The notes beneath the pieces were generated by a model. It made no database searches and was not told the DNA's origin. It saw nothing but the letters and a program-made list of their open reading frames with translations. The translations under genes were made by a program, and so were the position numbers. Shown in pieces: positions 27,097 to 35,318 of a DNA stretch of 64,000 nucleotides. The DNA comes from Muribaculaceae bacterium. Lineage in GTDB: Bacteria > Bacteroidota > Bacteroidia > Bacteroidales > Muribaculaceae. Location of the stretch: assembly GCA_022509065.1 (NCBI GenBank), contig JAFLTY010000005.1, positions 1-64,000 of the forward strand. The letters run 5' to 3'. Within the stretch, counting starts at the first letter, position 1. Each line of letters opens with the position of its first letter.

Positions 27097-28836
27097 ATGA
27101 CTAACAGTAGATGGAACTATCTACCTCTATCACCCGAAGAACAGAAACTCGAAAGCGATTTGGCCCGCCGCTTCCATAAAGTAGAGCCAATCAGTGAGTT
27201 ACTTGTCCAACGTGGAATAAGTTCTATCGAGGAGGCCGAGAAATTTTTTCATCCTTCTCTCCGAGATCTCCACGACCCGTTTCTTATGCCGGATATGGAC
27301 AAGGCGGTCGACCGCATTAACTTCGCGATGGGGGCGAAAGAAAAAATCATGGTCTATGGAGACTATGACGTTGACGGCACGACAGCCGTTGCGCTCGTGT
27401 ATCGATATCTCCAAAACTTCTACAGCGAGATAGAGTTCGCGATTCCGGCCCGATACGACCAAGGCTACGGCATCTCGATGAAAACTATCGATGATGCATA
27501 CGAAGCCGGGGTCAAACTCATCATCATTCTGGACTGCGGTATCAAGGCTATCGAAGAAATCAAATATGCCAAAAGCCGCGGCATAGATTTTATTATCTGC
27601 GACCACCATGTGCCCGACCCCGAACTTCCTCCGGCGGTGGCTATACTTAACCCCAAGTTGGAAGGCACCACATATCCGTGTACTCACCTCTCGGGTTGCG
27701 GGGTTGGTTACAAACTCATGCAAGCGTTCTCTATTTCCAACGGGCTCGGGACAGCCGAACTCGAGGGAATGCTCGACCTCGTGGCTGTTTCAATAGCGGC
27801 CGACCTGGTGCCTATGGTAGACGAAAACCGTGTCATGGCATACCATGGCCTTAAACGATTAAACTCGAATCCCAACATGGGACTTCGCGCCATTATCCGC
27901 ACATGCGGCCTCGGGGGCAAGGAAATAACAATCAGCGATGTCATCTTCAAGATTGGCCCCCGAATAAATGCGAGCGGCCGTATGCAAAGTGGCATGGAAG
28001 CTGTCGAGTTGTTGGTATCCCGCGACCTTAAGGATGCGAACCGCCGCAGTCTCGCTATCGACCAATATAACAAGGACCGTAAAGAACTCGACAAACGCAT
28101 CACCGAAGAGGCCAACGAGATTCTTACACAGCGAGGTGAGATTGACAGCGATAAAAAATCGATTGTCATCTACAACAAAGACTGGCACAAAGGTATTATA
28201 GGTATTGTAGCATCACGACTCACTGAACTTTATTACAAGCCTTCGGTAGTCATGACTCTTGTCAATGGTCTTGCGACAGGGTCGTCCCGGTCTGTTCAAG
28301 GATTCGATATATACAAAGCAGTAGATTCTACGCGTGACCTCCTCGAAAATTTCGGCGGTCATACTTACGCCGTCGGTCTATCGATGAAAGAAGAAAACAT
28401 CCCCGAATTCACTCGTCGTTTTGAAGAGTTTGTTGCCGCCAATATCACTCCCGCTCAACTAACTCCGCAGATAGATATTGACGCCATTATCGATTTCGCT
28501 AAGATTACTCCCGAGTTCGTATCAACTCTCAGACTATTCAATCCTTTCGGACCGGGCAACCAAAAACCTGTGTTCTGTACCCGAAACGTCAAGGATTTCG
28601 GAACAAGCAAACTGGTTGGACGAAATTTTGAGCACATCAAGTTCGAGCTCGTAGACGACTCATCAGGTAAGGTATTTAACGGAATCGCCTTTAACATGAG
28701 TCAGTTTTTCGACTATATCCATTCGGGACAGCCTTTCGACATCTGTTACACTATCGAAGAGAACAAGCATCATAACGAATCGGGCGCGCTCCAACTGCAC
28801 GTCAAACAGATTCAGATAAACACTCATCCGGCCTGA
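27097..28836 (+). CDS. recJ: Single-stranded-DNA-specific exonuclease RecJ
   Basis: A 579-residue DHH-family 5'-3' exonuclease used in recombination and mismatch repair. Motif I is GDYDVDGTTA with D89, D91 and D93. Motif III is CDHHVPD with D169-H171. Between them, ILDCGI carries another metal-binding aspartate. DHHA1 follows around 330-460 with ASRLTELYYKPSVV and the FGGHTYAVG signature. The C-terminal OB-fold region contains FGPGNQKPVF. Length is normal. Its stop codon overlaps the recQ ATG by one base (TGATG), so the two are translated together. Confidence 0.96.
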   Translation: MTNSRWNYLPLSPEEQKLESDLARRFHKVEPISELLVQRGISSIEEAEKFFHPSLRDLHDPFLMPDMDKAVDRINFAMGAKEKIMVYGDYDVDGTTAVALVYRYLQNFYSEIEFAIPARYDQGYGISMKTIDDAYEAGVKLIIILDCGIKAIEEIKYAKSRGIDFIICDHHVPDPELPPAVAILNPKLEGTTYPCTHLSGCGVGYKLMQAFSISNGLGTAELEGMLDLVAVSIAADLVPMVDENRVMAYHGLKRLNSNPNMGLRAIIRTCGLGGKEITISDVIFKIGPRINASGRMQSGMEAVELLVSRDLKDANRRSLAIDQYNKDRKELDKRITEEANEILTQRGEIDSDKKSIVIYNKDWHKGIIGIVASRLTELYYKPSVVMTLVNGLATGSSRSVQGFDIYKAVDSTRDLLENFGGHTYAVGLSMKEENIPEFTRRFEEFVAANITPAQLTPQIDIDAIIDFAKITPEFVSTLRLFNPFGPGNQKPVFCTRNVKDFGTSKLVGRNFEHIKFELVDDSSGKVFNGIAFNMSQFFDYIHSGQPFDICYTIEENKHHNESGALQLHVKQIQINTHPA

Positions 28837-30770
28837 TGTCTCCACGCGAGATCTTACAGCAATATTGGGGTTACTCCGATTTTCGTCCTCTCCAGCTTGA
28901 CATCATCGAAAGTGTTCTTGCGGGTCATGACACGCTTGGCCTACTTCCTACTGGCGCCGGAAAATCGATAACATTTCAAGTCCCGGCTTTAATGTTGCCG
29001 GGACTTGCCATTGTTGTCACACCTCTTATTTCCCTTATGAAAGATCAGGTCGACAACCTCAAGGCCAAAGGCATTAAGGCTGCCGCCCTTTATTCGGGAC
29101 AGTCGCGACGCGAAAGCAATTTGGTGTGCGACAAAGCCAGACTACAGGCTGTCAAATTGATATATGTCTCGCCTGAAAGGCTTCGCAACGAGACCTTTCG
29201 TTCAGAAGTCAAATCGTGGGATGTCAGTCTCATAGTCGTTGACGAAGCGCACTGCATATCGCAATGGGGTTACGATTTCCGTCCATCTTACCTCAACATA
29301 GCATCCCTGCGTAAGGCCGTCCCCAATGTCCCCGTCCTTGCTCTGACAGCTTCCGCCACACCCTTTGTCCGTAATGACATTATACAACATCTCGATTTCC
29401 GTGACGGATATAAACTGTTTACTCTCAGTTTTCATCGCACCAATCTGAGCTATGTGATACGTTATGACACCGACAAGGAGAACAAACTTGTCGAGGCACT
29501 CAACGCCGTTCAGGGCTGCGCTATAGTTTACGTTCGCTCAAGGGTTGCCACCGCCCGTTATGCCGAAATACTCAATAAAGCAGGCATATCGGCCACATTC
29601 TACCATGCAGGCCTTGATGCAGCCCTCAAAGAAGAACGTCAGCGTCTTTGGAAAGAAAATCAGGTTCGCGTTATCGTAGCCACCAACGCTTTCGGCATGG
29701 GAATAGACAAGCCCGACGTTCGCCTCGTCATACACCTCGACGTCCCTCCATCTCTCGAGGAGTATTATCAGGAAGCCGGACGCGCGGGTCGTGACGGCAA
29801 ACACGCCTATGCGCTATTGATTGCAGCCAATCACGACAAAGCCTCGCTCACGCGCAGACTCAACACGGCATTTCCGCCCAAGGATTTCATCGCACAGGTC
29901 TACGAAAAGGCATGCGTTTTCATGGATATACCTGTAGGCGAAGGATTCGGACATGTCTATGAGTTCGATACTGCAAAATTCGCTAAGACTTTCCATTTTG
30001 ATGCCGATCAGGTAAAAAGTGCACTCACCATTTTGTCTAATGCCGGATATTTCGACTATAATGAGGATCCTGCATCCCGGTCAAGGGTTCATATCTTAAT
30101 ACGACGTGACGAATTCTACAAGCTTAGTTTAACCACAGACGAACAGGCTGTTATCAATACCATACTGCGCCTCTATCCGGGACTGTTCGCAGACTATATT
30201 AACGTCGACGAAAAGATTATAGCTTACCACGCCGAACTAAACCACGAGGCCGTCTATCAGGCATTTTTATCTTTGTCAAGACAAAAAATCCTACATTACA
30301 TTCCCAAAAGACAGCTACCCTTCATTTATCTTCCAACGTCCCGCGAGCTTACTCAACACATTGTGTTGTCACGTAGCGTATATGACGACCGAAAAGCTCT
30401 AATGGCCGAGCGTATTCGGGCCATCCGTAATTTCGTGTTTGGCGCAGACGAATGCCGCGATAAAGTACTTCTGGCCTATTTTGGCGAAGAAGATGCCGAC
30501 GATTGCGGAATGTGCGACATTTGCGTCGGTCACCGAAAACAGCGCTCAAAAAAAGAAATCTCCCGTAGCGACAAAAAAAAAGCTCGCAAGTCTTTCGAGC
30601 AGCATGTCATAGATTGCGTCATGCGCTATCCGGGTTTACATATCACCCAGCTAAAAGCAGCTCTGCCAGGACGTGAGGATGAATTGATAACAACACTTCG
30701 AAAACTCATCGACTCATCGGCTATTATACGCAAGGGCAACGCCCTGTATTTTAAGGAACACTACATCTGA
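28836..30770 (+). CDS. recQ: ATP-dependent DNA helicase RecQ
   Basis: A 644-residue superfamily 2 3'-5' helicase. Motif 0 is GYSDFRPLQLDII. Walker A is LLPTGAGKS with Lys43. The DEAH box lies at 136-139, followed by the RecQ loop CISQWGYDFRP. Motif VI is QEAGRAGRDGK. The zinc-binding RQC part has the four cysteines in ECRDKVLLAYFGE and CGMCDIC. The C-terminus (about 565-644) is a winged-helix-like LHITQLKAALPGREDELI region rather than a clear HRDC domain. It sits between recJ (1-base overlap) and a HIRAN gene (20 bases), giving a small repair operon. Confidence 0.94.
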   Translation: MSPREILQQYWGYSDFRPLQLDIIESVLAGHDTLGLLPTGAGKSITFQVPALMLPGLAIVVTPLISLMKDQVDNLKAKGIKAAALYSGQSRRESNLVCDKARLQAVKLIYVSPERLRNETFRSEVKSWDVSLIVVDEAHCISQWGYDFRPSYLNIASLRKAVPNVPVLALTASATPFVRNDIIQHLDFRDGYKLFTLSFHRTNLSYVIRYDTDKENKLVEALNAVQGCAIVYVRSRVATARYAEILNKAGISATFYHAGLDAALKEERQRLWKENQVRVIVATNAFGMGIDKPDVRLVIHLDVPPSLEEYYQEAGRAGRDGKHAYALLIAANHDKASLTRRLNTAFPPKDFIAQVYEKACVFMDIPVGEGFGHVYEFDTAKFAKTFHFDADQVKSALTILSNAGYFDYNEDPASRSRVHILIRRDEFYKLSLTTDEQAVINTILRLYPGLFADYINVDEKIIAYHAELNHEAVYQAFLSLSRQKILHYIPKRQLPFIYLPTSRELTQHIVLSRSVYDDRKALMAERIRAIRNFVFGADECRDKVLLAYFGEEDADDCGMCDICVGHRKQRSKKEISRSDKKKARKSFEQHVIDCVMRYPGLHITQLKAALPGREDELITTLRKLIDSSAIIRKGNALYFKEHYI

Positions 30771-30790
30771 CCTGCCCATATAATTAATCC

Positions 30791-31501
30791 ATGAGCAATT
30801 TCAAAATCGAGGCTATCTCAGAAGATGCTATATCCCTTACTCGTACAAACCTCCTCGAAAGCGATGAGGTAGTGGCGAGGTTGGCAAAGAATCACAATCG
30901 GTTTATCGTTGAGGTGAATAGTTACATGACTCCGGAAGAGTCCCACATTTTCTATCGTAATCTTATACGTCTCACGGCTGTCCACAAGATAACTGCTGAA
31001 GCATTCCAATTTCAATTCGATGACCACACTCCTCGAACTGACGCCATAGCCGAACAACTCAAGACGAAAGGTTTCACAGATATTGTTTTCTTAAACCACT
31101 ATTCTCCACAAATGGCTTGCGAGCCACAACAGGCATACGGTACAGGACGGTTCGTTTTCAAAAACTTTTATGTAACCGGAGTTCAACACTACCTTGATGA
31201 GAGCAATCAGTTATGGCAATCCATGCATGCCGGCGACTCTCTTATTCTCTCTCCTGAACCCGACAACAAACACGACTCAAACGCTGTAGCTGTTCTAATT
31301 TCGGTGCAAAACGACGACCCGGTTAAAATAGGCTACATACCACGCTCTGAAAACAACGAGATAGCCGCATTGCTCAACGCCGGCTGGTCTCACATCGTCC
31401 ACGCTGAAATATCCCAGTTCAACCCCGAAGCGTCCTGCAATGCACGAATTGGGGTGACCATTTATGTTATTCCTAACACCAAAGCGTCTACTCTAAACTG
31501 A
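30791..31501 (+). CDS. HIRAN-domain protein in the recJ-recQ operon
   Basis: A 236-residue protein. The N-terminal 110 residues are unrecognised. Residues about 118-230 match the HIRAN domain: FKNFYVTGVQHY, a core with SLILSPEPDNKHDSNAVAV, IGYIPRSENNEIAALL and a final beta strand. HIRAN domains bind single-stranded 3' DNA ends in eukaryotic HLTF and occur as stand-alone or fused modules in bacteria. The position 20 bases after recQ suggests a role with DNA ends, which is inference. No helicase or nuclease motif is present in this protein. Confidence 0.8.
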   Translation: MSNFKIEAISEDAISLTRTNLLESDEVVARLAKNHNRFIVEVNSYMTPEESHIFYRNLIRLTAVHKITAEAFQFQFDDHTPRTDAIAEQLKTKGFTDIVFLNHYSPQMACEPQQAYGTGRFVFKNFYVTGVQHYLDESNQLWQSMHAGDSLILSPEPDNKHDSNAVAVLISVQNDDPVKIGYIPRSENNEIAALLNAGWSHIVHAEISQFNPEASCNARIGVTIYVIPNTKASTLN

Positions 31502-31525
31502 TTCTCCACATAAACCACCTTGTGA

Positions 31526-31732
31526 ATGACTCCACTCAGCAACTTCCCTACTCTTCAGGATGCCGCAATCATACAAGGAATGCTTGAAGCTAACGGTATC
31601 CCTTCAGTACTATCCGATCAGAACAACCTTTATGTGCCCGTCTTTGGCGGCGTTACAATACTTGTTCGGGAGCAGGATCTTGACAAAGCAATCGAACTTC
31701 TCCGGGATCATAACGATGCCCAACCTCAATAA
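31526..31732 (+). CDS. DUF2007 small protein
   Basis: A 68-residue protein matching the DUF2007 (putative signal-transducing) family. It has the pattern of an N-terminal helix, AAIIQGMLEANGIPSVL, then a strand with DQNNLYVPVFGGVTILV, then EQDLDKAIELL. The fold is expected to be ferredoxin-like and resembles GlnB-related domains. It follows the HIRAN gene by 24 bases and converges on the MBL-fold gene with only 12 bases between stops. No specific function is known. Confidence 0.8.
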   Translation: MTPLSNFPTLQDAAIIQGMLEANGIPSVLSDQNNLYVPVFGGVTILVREQDLDKAIELLRDHNDAQPQ

Positions 31733-31744
31733 ACTCCTCCTATC

Positions 31745-32533
31745 CTACTCAAGTGCGCGTAGACGAATGTCCACATCGCTGCCGGCAAAGGCATTGACAA
31801 TCGGAGTAAGATCGGTTTGACCGAAATGATATGGATAAACAATATGAGGTTTAATCATCTCGATTGCATGGATGGCTTGCTCCGGAGTCATGGTAAAAGG
31901 CTGGTTGACCGGCAGAAAGGCGACATCAATATCATCATCGGCCAATTGAGCCATTTCAGGGATATCTTCAGTATCGCCTGCCACATAAATGCGAAATCCG
32001 TCGACAGAAATGACGAAACCGACATCGCCCCGGCTCTTGGGATGAAAGTCTAAATGCCCTTCAGTAATATTATATGCGGGCATAGTGACAAAGATGAAAT
32101 TTCCCTGCTTATTATCAACCCTTTGACCTACAGACAGAGGCTCCGCCTTAATTTTTTCGGCCACCGCTCGACTTGTCATCACCTTGGTAGACTCGGTTGA
32201 CAGTGTGCTTATAGTCTTTGCGTCCAGATGATCTTGATGCTCGTGTGTTACAAGTATCAAGTCGGCCTTAGGCAGTACGCTAAAGTCGTTACCGAACATC
32301 GAAACTGGATCTATATATACCAAGTAGTTATCAATATCGATGGCAATAGAACCGTGCTTGATAAAAATAATACTGATGTTTCGACCTTCTTGGGTACTAA
32401 AGGTATCGTATTTGTAACCGTTTTGGGCAAACTTCTCTACATTAGGACTTTCTTTCATTGCATGCACGGGGTTAAATGAAATGAAGCTCATTATAATAAA
32501 CAGAACAAATCTTATAATATATATTTTCTCCAT
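31745..32533 (-). CDS. Secreted MBL-fold metallo-hydrolase
   Basis: A 262-residue metallo-beta-lactamase-fold protein, UlaG/UPF0173-like. The ATG at 32533 is preferred; a TTG two codons upstream is possible. The N-terminus MEKIYIIRFVLFIIMSFISF ends at NPVHA, a signal peptide, so it is likely periplasmic. The metal-binding HEHQDHLD motif sits near residue 98, with a further aspartate in IYVAGDTED and histidine in VYPYHFGQTD. The canonical HxHxDH is complete. It lies 40 bases after the FMN reductase gene, without a clear promoter, so the two are probably cotranscribed. The substrate is unknown. Confidence 0.85.
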   Translation of the reverse strand: MEKIYIIRFVLFIIMSFISFNPVHAMKESPNVEKFAQNGYKYDTFSTQEGRNISIIFIKHGSIAIDIDNYLVYIDPVSMFGNDFSVLPKADLILVTHEHQDHLDAKTISTLSTESTKVMTSRAVAEKIKAEPLSVGQRVDNKQGNFIFVTMPAYNITEGHLDFHPKSRGDVGFVISVDGFRIYVAGDTEDIPEMAQLADDDIDVAFLPVNQPFTMTPEQAIHAIEMIKPHIVYPYHFGQTDLTPIVNAFAGSDVDIRLRALE

Positions 32534-32573
32534 TGACAAACTTTTAAAATGAATATAACTTAAACTAATACAA

Positions 32574-33191
32574 CTACCTTATGAAATGGGTGCGAGCCTC
32601 TACCGGCAACTGCAGGTCACCGAATCGTTCGCGCCCAAGAGCTATACTTTTTATCAGGTAAGCCACTGAAAGGCCGAGATGTCTCATGGTCTGAAGTCCT
32701 TCGAGGTCTTTCTCTACATCTTCAGCCGTAAAACCATGAACTTCGTTCCAATAAGTGCTCGATGCTATCGGCATACCGCAGATGGTGAAATATTTGTTTA
32801 TGTCGTCGAATGCCGATGTACTTCCGGCGCGACGCGAGGACACTACGGTGGCTCCGACTTTCATCACTTTTGAGAACGAGGTGCTGTAAAACAAGCGATC
32901 GAGAAACGAGAGAACTCCTCCGTTGGCATGCGCGTAATAGACAGGAGTTCCTACAATCAAACCTTGGGCTTTCTCAAACAGTGGTGCGGTTTCGTTTACC
33001 AAGTCGTTAAACACACACTTTCCATGTTCGCGGCAGTAATTACAGCCAATGCATCCCCGAATATCTTTGTTGCCTACATTTATTATCTGTGATTCAATAT
33101 CTTGGGCAGCAAGTGTATCCGCGACCTCTTTCAATGCTCTGGCAGTACACCCATTGAGATGAGGACTACCGTTTATCATCAATACTTTCAT
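32574..33191 (-). CDS. Flavodoxin-fold NAD(P)H-dependent oxidoreductase with cysteine cluster
   Basis: A 205-residue FMN reductase-like protein. The FMN-phosphate loop is MINGSPHLNGCTARAL at the N-terminus. Around residues 47-60 there is a cysteine-rich stretch, CIGCNYCREHGKC, as in iron-sulfur flavoproteins. The flavin-contact motif is GTPVYYAHANGGVLSF. The C-terminal part is helical. The protein could reduce quinones or act as an Fe-S flavoprotein; the cysteine spacing favours the latter family. A -7-like TATTTTTG at 33230-33237 (minus) lies upstream, but its -33 box is not recognisable. Confidence 0.82.
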   Translation of the reverse strand: MKVLMINGSPHLNGCTARALKEVADTLAAQDIESQIINVGNKDIRGCIGCNYCREHGKCVFNDLVNETAPLFEKAQGLIVGTPVYYAHANGGVLSFLDRLFYSTSFSKVMKVGATVVSSRRAGSTSAFDDINKYFTICGMPIASSTYWNEVHGFTAEDVEKDLEGLQTMRHLGLSVAYLIKSIALGRERFGDLQLPVEARTHFIR

Positions 33192-33496
33192 AATAAAAGC
33201 GATTAAAGCGATGAAACTATATATTTATGCAAAAATACTAAATTCTGTTTGTTTTTAAAACTAAACCCGAAAAAATAATCCGACATCACACTATCCAACT
33301 CTTAAATATTAAATATCAAATCAAAAATACCTCGGGGATACGTCACGTATGTTGCGTAGATAAAGTTGTTTAAATCATTTGATGTCTAAAGAAAAAACGT
33401 TACTTTTGCATAACAGCTGTTAACAGTCCGGGTTAACAATATATAAATCATTGACTAAAGAGTATTATCGTCATACCTAAATAAATCTAATGCACA
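33192..33496. other. Intergenic region between divergent FMN-reductase and acetyltransferase genes
   Basis: The 305 bp hold a -7-like box for the leftward gene (33230-33237) and a complete promoter for the rightward gene (33379-33408). Nothing else is recognised between them. Confidence 0.5.
33379..33408 (+). promoter_or_regulatory. Promoter for the sugar O-acetyltransferase gene
   Basis: TTG (33379-33381) and TACTTTTG (33401-33408) are separated by exactly 19 bases. The leader is about 80 bases. Confidence 0.75.
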
Positions 33497-34081
33497 ATGA
33501 CTGAATGGGATAAAATGCAAGAACATCAACTCTACGATGATTTTGACGCTGATCTTTTCGACCGTCGTGTCGAGGCAAAAAAACTGTTTAAAGAATTTAA
33601 CCGCACTACCGACGACGAGGTTGAAAAACGCCAGGAAATAATGCGTAAACTTTTCAAGAAAGTCGGCGAACGCGTCTTTATGGAACCTAACTTCGCATGC
33701 GAGTTTGGTAAAAATATCTCACTTGGAAACGATCTATATATCAACTTCGGGTGTACGTTGCTCGATTGCGGTCAGATTACAATAGGCAACAACACATTGA
33801 TTGGCCCCAACGTGAGCATGTACTCAGCCAATCATTCACTCGATGCTGATGAACGCATAGCCGGAGCCCTCATACCGGAACCTATCACCATAGGCAACCG
33901 AGTATGGATAGGAGGAGGAAGCATAATATTAAGTGGTGTTACCATCGGAGACGACTCGGTGATTGGAGCGGGAAGTGTTGTCACTCATGATATTCCGGCC
34001 GGTGTAGTAGCTGCCGGAAACCCATGCAAGGTGATACGGAAGATTACAGCAAAAGACAAGGTCGGATTCGTCAAGCCTTAG
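33497..34081 (+). CDS. Maltose/galactoside O-acetyltransferase-like hexapeptide enzyme
   Basis: A 194-residue trimeric left-handed beta-helix acyltransferase of the LacA/Maa/NodL group, using acetyl-CoA. The N-terminal helical Mac domain (1-60) has YDDFDADLFDRR. The hexapeptide repeats run from about 70 to 175 (ISLGNDLYIN, ITIGNNTLIG, ITIGNRVWIGGGSIIL). The catalytic histidine is H113 in MYSANHSLD. The C-terminal AAGNPCKVIRKI closes the helix. The acceptor sugar is unknown. The stop codon is part of a palindromic terminator that has a near-identical copy at 44046. Confidence 0.92.
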   Translation: MTEWDKMQEHQLYDDFDADLFDRRVEAKKLFKEFNRTTDDEVEKRQEIMRKLFKKVGERVFMEPNFACEFGKNISLGNDLYINFGCTLLDCGQITIGNNTLIGPNVSMYSANHSLDADERIAGALIPEPITIGNRVWIGGGSIILSGVTIGDDSVIGAGSVVTHDIPAGVVAAGNPCKVIRKITAKDKVGFVKP

Positions 34082-34125
34082 AGTCGGTTTGACGATGAAT
34101 TATCGAACCGGCTCTTAGCTTTTTT
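34080..34125 (+). terminator. Palindromic terminator, copy 1 of a repeated 41-nt element
   Basis: AGAGTCGGTTTGA (34080-34092) pairs with TCGAACCGGCTCT (34103-34115) over 13 bp with G-U wobbles. A T run (34120-34125) follows. The element starts inside the stop codon of the acetyltransferase gene. It differs from the copy at 44046-44086 at three positions. Confidence 0.8.
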
Positions 34126-34269
34126 CGTTGAATGTATTCATTGGAGAAAAGAGTTGTAAAAAATCGTTTGTCGATACAATAATTTCAATGTTGTCATCGT
34201 TTTAATTGTGTCCGGTTCAAATAATTGAAACCGCATGACATCTCTTAACTTCTTAACCAAATCTTGCCT

Positions 34270-34437
34270 ATGAAAAAAAGTTCTACTCAATTCTCCCAGA
34301 CAATGGAATCAACAACAATTAACCGCAAGCCCGTAGCTCGCGGACCGCGCCCCGAAGTCCTTCATAACCTGCGTCAATTTGCCAGGGCTTATTATCCACT
34401 CAAGGGCACAACACTTCCGGGCATCGTCCTTAACTGA
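34270..34437 (+). CDS. Small 55-residue conserved-type protein
   Basis: An ATG-to-TGA frame of 55 codons lies between two terminators. The peptide starts MKKSSTQFSQTMESTTINRK and continues with RGPRPEVLHNLRQFARAYY, then a short LPGIVLN ending. Its basic helical RPEVL..LRQFARAY core and LN terminus recall small uncharacterised proteins I have seen in Bacteroidales, but I cannot name a family. It lacks a signal peptide or membrane segment and has pI-raising Arg/Lys residues, so nucleic-acid or membrane-surface binding is possible. No clear promoter box is visible upstream, although a strong terminator follows directly. Confidence 0.6.
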   Translation: MKKSSTQFSQTMESTTINRKPVARGPRPEVLHNLRQFARAYYPLKGTTLPGIVLN

Positions 34438-34454
34438 CACATCCCGGACTAACT

Positions 34455-34496
34455 GAAAGCACAACGATATCATTCATCGTTGTGCTTTCGTTTTTT
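34455..34496 (+). terminator. Strong rho-independent terminator after the small gene
   Basis: GAAAGCACAACGAT (34455-34468) and ATCGTTGTGCTTTC (34476-34489) form a perfect 14-bp stem with a 7-base loop, followed by six T residues (34491-34496). Confidence 0.9.
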
Positions 34497-34580
34497 AATC
34501 AATTTTTATCAACTTCCCAGACAAGTGGCAAAGCCGCGCTATTGCCCGGTGTTTTTATGTAACGATAGTCCCGTGTTCCT

Positions 34581-34610
34581 TTGAAATTCTACCCATTATT
34601 CGTACCTTTG
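34581..34610 (+). promoter_or_regulatory. Promoter for the secreted protein gene at 34643
   Basis: TTG (34581-34583) and TACCTTTG (34603-34610) are 19 bases apart. Transcription near 34616 rules out the upstream alternative start at 34610. Confidence 0.75.
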
Positions 34611-34642
34611 TGAAAAATAACATATTAAACATATTCCACTCC

Positions 34643-35152
34643 ATGAAACGACACCACTTTTCTCTCGTTATAGCCTCCATATTCATAACCACCGTGGCAG
34701 TTTTTCTGCCACAAAACGCACAGGCAGAAACCACACCCACTGCGGAACAGCCAGAATGGGTAGTACCCATCTTCCTACCTGACTTAACCGCTGTCCCCGA
34801 GCTTAATAACGACAACTGGATAGATTTGGCAGACCTTCCCACATCAGACCGACCCGAAAGTTCCTTTGAAGGCTTTCTCCTTCCGCAAATCAACGCTGTG
34901 TACACTCAGCATAAATCTATTATCGAGTCGCTGACCGCAAATTGCTCCATTATACTCATCGATTATAAAACATCGACGAGCGACGACATCTCAGCTCTAT
35001 CTATTAACCAGATAATAGCCATCGGCATCTGTGGATCTCAAGCACGAATAGTCACGACTTCGTCCCTCACTCCCGGTAACAACCCGGCACTCATCTCGGC
35101 TGACCTTATGGAGTTCGTTGCTTTGGCCAAGGCAGCCGGTTACGACAGGTAA
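34643..35152 (+). CDS. Secreted protein of unknown function
   Basis: A 169-residue protein that I do not recognise. The start at 34643 is chosen because the promoter lies at 34581-34610. The signal peptide is MKRHHFSLVIASIFITTVAV with cleavage expected after QNAQA. The mature part is acidic and short, with PEWVVPIFLPDLTAVPEL, then a region with an ILIDYKTSTSDDISALS strand and a final helix EFVALAKAAGYDR. There is one cysteine in the mature part near ANCSIILI and one in GICGSQA. Its neighbours (small protein, trkA) give no functional clue. Confidence 0.65.
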   Translation: MKRHHFSLVIASIFITTVAVFLPQNAQAETTPTAEQPEWVVPIFLPDLTAVPELNNDNWIDLADLPTSDRPESSFEGFLLPQINAVYTQHKSIIESLTANCSIILIDYKTSTSDDISALSINQIIAIGICGSQARIVTTSSLTPGNNPALISADLMEFVALAKAAGYDR

Positions 35153-35255
35153 TCAAACTAAACTCACTTTTGCTGTATTGGAAAAGAAATAAGAGCCGTA
35201 TAGACGCTTGTGATTATAGGTTGCTTAAAATTAGCTTTTGCTCGATAAAAATGTC

Positions 35256-35263
35256 TATTTTTG
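35256..35263 (+). promoter_or_regulatory. -7 box upstream of trkA
   Basis: TATTTTTG matches the -7 consensus 55 bases before the trkA ATG. The -33 box is not well placed. Confidence 0.45.
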
Positions 35264-35318
35264 TGGGGAGTAAAAAAAATTGGCTCTTCAGTTTCTTTAA
35301 AGATCAATCAAAAAGATA

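Noticed and set aside
31745-33191. MBL-fold and flavin reductase pair as an antibiotic-resistance or defence module
   Set aside because: The MBL protein lacks class B beta-lactamase features and nothing nearby suggests defence; a metabolic role is more likely.
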